A DNA stretch of 64,000 nucleotides, taken from positions 434,001 through 498,000 of the forward strand of contig NZ_RFLX01000002.1 of NCBI RefSeq assembly GCF_003696345.1, in the 5' to 3' direction. How positions within the stretch are numbered: position 1 is the first letter of the stretch; each line of letters opens with the position of its first letter. The position numbers and the translations under genes are program-made. This document shows, one piece after another, positions 60,186 through 64,000 of this stretch. The DNA comes from Teichococcus wenyumeiae (GTDB lineage: Bacteria > Pseudomonadota > Alphaproteobacteria > Acetobacterales > Acetobacteraceae). The notes beneath the pieces were generated by a model. The model was not told where the DNA came from and searched no databases. It saw only the letters and a list, made by a program, of their open reading frames with translations.

Positions 60186-61727
60186 GTGAACGGAGCTGAA
60201 AGCCTTGTCCACACGCTGCTGGCCAGTGGGGTGGACACCTGCTTCGCCAATCCCGGCACCAGCGAGATGCATTTCGTCGCCGCGCTGGACCGGATTCCTG
60301 GCATGCGCTGCGTGCTGGGGCTGCAGGAGAATGTCGTCACCGGAATGGCCGACGGTTACTACCGCTTGTCCGGCAAGCCGGCGGCCACGCTGCTGCATTG
60401 CGGCCCGGGCCTCGCCAATGGCCTGGGCAACTTGCACAACGCCCGGCGCGCGCGCAGCGGCATCGTGAACGTGGTGGGCGACCAGGCTACCTATCACCGC
60501 CCGCTGGATGCGCAGCTGACCGCCGATACCGAGGGCTGGGCCCGCCCGGTTTCCGGCTGGGTGCGGACCGCGACGGATGCGGCCCGCGTCGGCGCCGATG
60601 CCGCCGTGGCGGTGCAGGCGGCGCGCACCGCGCCGGGGCAGATCGCCACGCTGATCCTGCCTGCCGACACCGCCTGGAACGAGGGCGGCGTGGTAGCCGA
60701 GGCGCTGCCGGTGCCCGCTCCCGTGGCGCCGGACCCGCATGCCGTGCGCAACGCCGCGAAGGTGCTGCGCGAGAAGAAGAACGTGCTGATCCTGCTGGGC
60801 GGCGCCGGCTTGCGGGCCGATGCCCAGGCCCTGGCCTGGCGTGCGGCGCAGGCCACCGGCGCCAAGGTGCTGGCCGAGATGTCCAATGCCCGCGTCGAGC
60901 GCGGCAGCGGCCGCCTGATGCTGGAGCGCGTGCCCTATGCCGCCGATGTCGCCATCGCGGCCCTGGCCAAGTACGAGCACATCATCCTGGTGAATGCCAA
61001 GGCGCCGGTGGGCTTCTTCGCCTATCCGGGCAAGCCCAGCCTGCATTACCCGGAAACCGCCAGCATCCATGTCCTGACCCGCTACGAGCAGGATGCCGAG
61101 GCCGGCCTCCGCGCCCTGGTTGATGAGCTGGGCGCGCCCGAGGTGGCGCTGCCGGATGCCGGCCCCCGCCCCGGCATCGGCCGTGGCGCGCCGACGCCGG
61201 AAGGGCTGGCGCAGACCGTGGCCGCCCTGCTGCCGGAAGGCGGCATCGTGGCGGATGAAAGCGTCTCCTTCGGCCGTGGCTTCTTCCAGCACAGCCACGC
61301 GGCGGCGCCGCATGACTGGCTGCAGATCACCGGCGGCGCCATCGGCTGCGGCATGCCGCTGGCCACGGGCGCGGCGGTGGGTGCCGGCGGGCAGCGGCGG
61401 GTGGTGAACCTGCAGGCCGATGGCTCCGCCATGTACACGCTGCAGTCGCTCTGGACCCAGGCGCGGGAGAAGCTGCCGGTCACCACAATCATCCTGGCCA
61501 ACCGCAAGTATCAGATCCTGATCGGCGAGTACCAGAATGTCGGCGCCAACCCCGGCCCGACGGCGATGAGCATGCTGGACCTCGGCAACCCCGACCTGAA
61601 CTGGCTGCAGCTGGCCAATGGCATGGGCGTGGAAGCCGCCCGCGCCACCTCGCTGGAGCAATGCGCGGACCTGATGCAGCAGTCCTTCGCGCAGAACGGC
61701 CCCTTCGTTATTGAGCTGATGATCTAG
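60186..61727 (+). CDS. Thiamine diphosphate enzyme, acetolactate synthase large-subunit-like
   Basis: The 513-residue protein has the N-terminal pyrimidine-binding domain with Glu48 (LGLQENVVTG), a central Rossmann-like domain, and the ThDP-binding NLQADGSAMYTLQSLW with the expected D-G-S in the metal/diphosphate motif. The substrate is not clear: it is annotated-like acetolactate synthase or benzoylformate-decarboxylase family. No small regulatory subunit is adjacent. Translation starts at a GTG (60186) after GGGGAAA. Confidence 0.85.
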   Translation: MNGAESLVHTLLASGVDTCFANPGTSEMHFVAALDRIPGMRCVLGLQENVVTGMADGYYRLSGKPAATLLHCGPGLANGLGNLHNARRARSGIVNVVGDQATYHRPLDAQLTADTEGWARPVSGWVRTATDAARVGADAAVAVQAARTAPGQIATLILPADTAWNEGGVVAEALPVPAPVAPDPHAVRNAAKVLREKKNVLILLGGAGLRADAQALAWRAAQATGAKVLAEMSNARVERGSGRLMLERVPYAADVAIAALAKYEHIILVNAKAPVGFFAYPGKPSLHYPETASIHVLTRYEQDAEAGLRALVDELGAPEVALPDAGPRPGIGRGAPTPEGLAQTVAALLPEGGIVADESVSFGRGFFQHSHAAAPHDWLQITGGAIGCGMPLATGAAVGAGGQRRVVNLQADGSAMYTLQSLWTQAREKLPVTTIILANRKYQILIGEYQNVGANPGPTAMSMLDLGNPDLNWLQLANGMGVEAARATSLEQCADLMQQSFAQNGPFVIELMI

Positions 61728-61779
61728 CGCAAGGCGCCCACGCCGCCGGTGGCCCAGGATGGCTGCCGGCGGCGCCAGT

Positions 61780-61857
61780 TGCGACCCACTCGCATTTATG
61801 TGTGCCAATGGTGCTTGACGACAGCCAAGGAATGCGATGTATTGCGAATAACTCGCA
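61780..61857 (+). promoter_or_regulatory. Promoter-like sequence bracketed by two TGCGA-N5-TCGCA palindromes
   Basis: The identical palindrome arms TGCGA and TCGCA occur at 61780-61794 (spacer CCCAC) and 61843-61857 (spacer ATAAC). A further TGCGA half-site is at 61833-61837, ten bases upstream of the second palindrome. TTGACG (61815-61820) and TGTATT (61838-61843) are 17 bases apart, so a plausible -35/-10 with one palindrome overlying the -10/+1 region and the other about 60 bp upstream. The TTGCGAATAACTCGCA form resembles Fur-type boxes in proteobacteria; that is inference. Confidence 0.5.
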
Positions 61858-61863
61858 GTTGCA

Positions 61864-61943
61864 GATGAACAACGGAGGGGCGACCACCGTCCCATCGCCT
61901 TCCGGGGGTCCCGCACTTCTCACCCCGGCCTCCGTTGTTCATC
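61864..61943. repeat. Long inverted repeat (15-bp perfect arms) just past the promoter-like sequence
   Basis: GATGAACAACGGAGG (61864-61878) and CCTCCGTTGTTCATC (61929-61943) are exact reverse complements, separated by 50 bases. As RNA they would make a 15-bp stem with a large loop; as DNA they could be terminal repeats of an 80-bp miniature element. No convincing ORF lies within or behind them (61944-62150), where only a TTGCACGC/GCGTGCAA hairpin (near 62074-62096) is seen. Confidence 0.6.
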
Positions 61944-62167
61944 CGCCAACGAGAACCGGTTCCTGCCTGCAGGGGAGGCATGGACCGGGAGCGGGCCGGA
62001 GGGGTCGGGTGTGACTGCGAACCACCTGACCCTAAGTCCAAGGGTGCCTGAAGGGGGTGCCGGCGGACGACTAGGTTTGCACGCGGGCAGGGCGTGCAAC
62101 TCCGGCCCGCGCCCCCTTCTACCTCGGCCAAGGCGGCGCTAGCCTCCTGCTGGAGGAGAACCCCATC

Positions 62168-62476
62168 ATGCCCTTTCTGATCGAGACCTGGGACAAGCCG
62201 GACAGCCAGGCGCTGCGCCAGCAGCACCGCGCCACGCATCTGGACTTCCTGGCGGCCAATGCCGCCAAGCTGCTGGCGGTGGGCGCCAAGCTGGCCGATG
62301 ACGGCAGCGACGGCGGCGGCAGCTTCTATATCGTCGATGTGGAGACGCGCGAGGAGGCCGAGGCCTTCCTGGCCGCCGATCCCTTCTCCCAGGCCGGGTT
62401 GCCGGCGCGGCATGTCACCACGCGCTGGCGCAAGGCCTACCTGGACGGCAAGTCCTACCTTCCGCCCAAGGCCTGA
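62168..62476 (+). CDS. YCII-related (YciI-like) protein
   Basis: The 102-residue protein shows the YciI pattern: MPFLIETWDKPD, RATHLDFLAANAA, GSFYIVDVETREEAEAFL and DPFSQAGL. The family has a ferredoxin-like fold and uncertain, possibly hydrolytic or ligand-binding, function. GGAGGAG (62152-62158) precedes the ATG. Its last 22 bases overlap the convergent exonuclease gene. Confidence 0.9.
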   Translation: MPFLIETWDKPDSQALRQQHRATHLDFLAANAAKLLAVGAKLADDGSDGGGSFYIVDVETREEAEAFLAADPFSQAGLPARHVTTRWRKAYLDGKSYLPPKA

Positions 62477-63024
62477 GCCGCGGCGCCGGCCGCGCGCCGG
62501 CGCAATTCCCGCCAGCGTTCCAGCTCCTGCTTGGCATCGGCCAGGGCGCGGTGGGCTGGCGGGCCTGCCTGCTCCGCCTCCGCCAGGGCGGCGGAAAGGA
62601 TGCCATAGGCCAATCCTGCACGCTGTTCCGCCGGTACGCCGGCTTCCGCCAGGGTGGCCAGCACGGCCTCGCGCTGCGCTTCCTCGGTGTCGTGCAGGCG
62701 CAGGGCGTGGCGCGGCAACCCGGCGGCGCGCAGCAGCCGGCTGAGCCATTGCCCGTCCCAGGAGGGCGCCGAGGCATAGAGCGCATGGCCCGTCAGCACC
62801 GCCACCATGCGGCGGGCCACCACGTCATGCGGCTCCCCTTCCCGTTCCAGCGTTTCGCGCGTCAGGCCGTGGATGCCCTCGGCTTCCTCGCTCCAGTCGT
62901 CCCAGTCGGGCGCGGGACGGATCAGGTGGCTTTCTTCGCTGCCATCCTCCGCCACCCAGCCGACTTCCACGGGAAAGCCGCGCTTGCCCAGGCTGCTGGC
63001 CTCGAAGTCGAGGAAGACGATCAC
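62455..63024 (-). CDS. DEDD-type 3'-5' exonuclease family protein
   Basis: The 189-residue protein has motif Exo I LDFEASSLG (Asp-x-Glu), a middle region with HGLTRETLE and APSWDGQWLSRLL, and the final HRALADA (His-x4-Asp) motif of RNase T/DnaQ-like nucleases. Its nucleic acid substrate is unknown. Translation starts at a GTG, two bases after the stop of the 51-residue ORF at 63027, so the pair is coupled. Confidence 0.83.
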   Translation of the reverse strand: MIVFLDFEASSLGKRGFPVEVGWVAEDGSEESHLIRPAPDWDDWSEEAEGIHGLTRETLEREGEPHDVVARRMVAVLTGHALYASAPSWDGQWLSRLLRAAGLPRHALRLHDTEEAQREAVLATLAEAGVPAEQRAGLAYGILSAALAEAEQAGPPAHRALADAKQELERWRELRRRAAGAAAQALGGR

Positions 63025-63026
63025 CG

Positions 63027-63182
63027 CTAGCTGCCCGAGGGTTCCACCTCGGGCGTCACCTGGGTGGCGGGGCCATCGGGGCTCTTGCGTTCCTCATCCT
63101 CCGGCCGCACCCGCTGCTGTTCCAGCCGGCGGGTACGTTCTTCCAGGGATTCGTCCTCGGTGGGGCGGGGGCTGCCGCTCAT
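63027..63182 (-). CDS. Small charged hypothetical protein upstream of the exonuclease
   Basis: The 51-residue ORF begins MSGSPRPTEDESLEERTRR, is very acidic/basic and hydrophilic, and shows no fold signature; it looks intrinsically disordered. GGAG lies nine bases upstream of ATG 63182. It ends two bases before the exonuclease GTG. No family recognised. Confidence 0.55.
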   Translation of the reverse strand: MSGSPRPTEDESLEERTRRLEQQRVRPEDEERKSPDGPATQVTPEVEPSGS

Positions 63183-63261
63183 GCTGCGATTCTCCATGTC
63201 CCACCAACGCCGGAAGCGCCCGATGGTCGCGCCGTCAGCGCGACTTTAGCGGCATCCGGTC

Positions 63262-64000
63262 TCAGCGTGCCTTCAGCGGCACGAAGGGGCGGTTCTCCGG
63301 CCCGGTGTAATTGGCGGTGGGGCGGATGATCTTGCCGTCGATGCGCTGCTCGATCACATGCGCGCTCCAGCCCGCCGTGCGGGCAATGACGAAGAGCGGC
63401 GTGAACATCGCCGTCGGCACGCCCATCAGGTGGTAGGAGACGGCGCTGAACCAGTCGAGATTCGCGAACATCTTCTTGGTATCCGCCATCACCGATTCGA
63501 TCCGGTCGGCGATGTCGAACATCTTGCGGCTGCCGACCTCGTCGGACAAATCGCGCGCCACGGCCTTGATCACCTCGTTGCGCGGGTCGCTGATCGTGTA
63601 GACCGGGTGGCCGAAGCCGATGACGACTTCCTTGGCGGCAACGCGGGCGCGGATATCGGCCTCGGCCTCGTCCGGGTCGGCGTAGCGCTTCTGGATCTCG
63701 AAGGCGACCTCGTTGGCGCCGCCATGCTTGGGGCCGCGCAGCGCGCCGATGCCGCCCGCGATGGCCGAGTAGATGTCCGACCCCGTGCCGGCGATGACGC
63801 GGCAGGTGAAGGTCGAGGCATTGAACTCATGCTCGGCATAGAGATTCAGTGAGGTGTGCATGGCGCGCACCCAGCTCTCGCGCGGCGCATGGCCGTGCAG
63901 CAGATGCAGGAAATGGCCGCCGATGCTGTCGTCGTCGGTCTCGACCTCGATGCGCCGGCCGTTCTGGCTGTAGTGGTACCAGTAGAGCAGCATGGAACCG
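63262..64000 (-). CDS. prpC: 2-methylcitrate synthase / citrate synthase (5' part outside window)
   Basis: The visible roughly 245 residues are the C-terminal two thirds of a type II citrate synthase. The active-site segments [21 protein letters not shown] (His) and [14 protein letters not shown] (His) and [13 protein letters not shown] are of the methylcitrate synthase type (PrpC), as is the ending [16 protein letters not shown]. It condenses propionyl-CoA (or acetyl-CoA) with oxaloacetate. The gene runs off the window at 64000. Confidence 0.9.
   Translation of the reverse strand, partial: GSMLLYWYHYSQNGRRIEVETDDDSIGGHFLHLLHGHAPRESWVRAMHTSLNLYAEHEFNASTFTCRVIAGTGSDIYSAIAGGIGALRGPKHGGANEVAFEIQKRYADPDEAEADIRARVAAKEVVIGFGHPVYTISDPRNEVIKAVARDLSDEVGSRKMFDIADRIESVMADTKKMFANLDWFSAVSYHLMGVPTAMFTPLFVIARTAGWSAHVIEQRIDGKIIRPTANYTGPENRPFVPLKAR

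Noticed and set aside
61864-62014. A short ORF starting at ATG 61866 behind the palindrome promoter
   Set aside because: It lies in the inverted repeat, has no ribosome binding site and no recognisable composition; kept as non-coding.
61728-62167. A tmRNA, RNase P, SRP or 6S RNA gene in the 440-base gap
   Set aside because: I looked for their conserved blocks and saw none; a covariance-model search would be needed to exclude other RNAs.

Overview
The window is GC-rich chromosomal DNA, apart from one AT-rich island. It reads as an alphaproteobacterium, most likely a Roseomonas-like member of the Acetobacteraceae. That placement is inferred from the NDUFA12-type complex I subunit next to MlaD and DUF2155, the aa3 oxidase operon order ctaC-ctaD-ctaB-small ORF-ctaG-small ORF-ctaE-SURF1, the purC-purS-purQ-purL set and the strong G/C third-position bias. 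No phylogeny was run. No rRNA, tRNA or CRISPR array was seen.

Layout. 1-267 is the 3' end of a flavin reductase. 396-8348 is the purine cluster purC-purS-(two small proteins)-purQ-...-purL. It is interrupted between purQ and purL by an oppositely oriented short-chain dehydrogenase, an AT-rich two-gene island (about 4340-5470) and an IS5-type transposase-like ORF. 8411-8991 carries bolA and a CGFS monothiol glutaredoxin. 9089-12623 encodes membrane proteins (TspO-like, AI-2E/PerM-like, DUF1269). 12620-21671 is on the minus strand: a DUF2075 helicase-like protein, an EamA exporter, a DUF482 acyltransferase, ycjX/ycjF, a GNAT enzyme, RidA and a degenerate ribonucleotide-reductase-like TSCPD protein.

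21858-23411 (plus) holds NDUFA12, mlaD, a small protein and DUF2155. 23548-27549 is a trehalose operon, otsB-GH15-otsA. 28127-38347 is minus: a serine hydrolase, a peptide-binding protein, an Asp/Glu racemase, a phospholipase D-like enzyme, an EEP-fold hydrolase, then ftsY-mtaB-dapF. 38967-43230 is the translation cluster rpmI-rplT-pheS-pheT. 43278-44890 has a GST and a divergent Lrp-type regulator. 45146-52725 (minus) is the cytochrome c oxidase operon with SURF1 and an M32 carboxypeptidase at its end. 52972-55898 (minus) has an ArsR/methyltransferase pair, a DMT exporter and a SIMPL-domain protein. 56010-62476 (plus) has LysR, SCO1/SenC, a 1-Cys peroxiredoxin coupled to cysteine synthase, and a ThDP enzyme. 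The window ends with a DEDD exonuclease and the 3' part of 2-methylcitrate synthase.

Two short repeat families recur. One is a terminator cassette of about 48 bp placed directly after stop codons (three copies). The other is a two-hairpin REP-like element of about 61-74 bp (four copies in two inverted pairs, plus a related element beside the AT-rich island). The items most worth following up are the AT-rich cassette inside the purine cluster, the RNR-like pseudoenzyme, and a pair of identical palindromes over a promoter-like sequence at 61780-61857 with no clear gene behind it.
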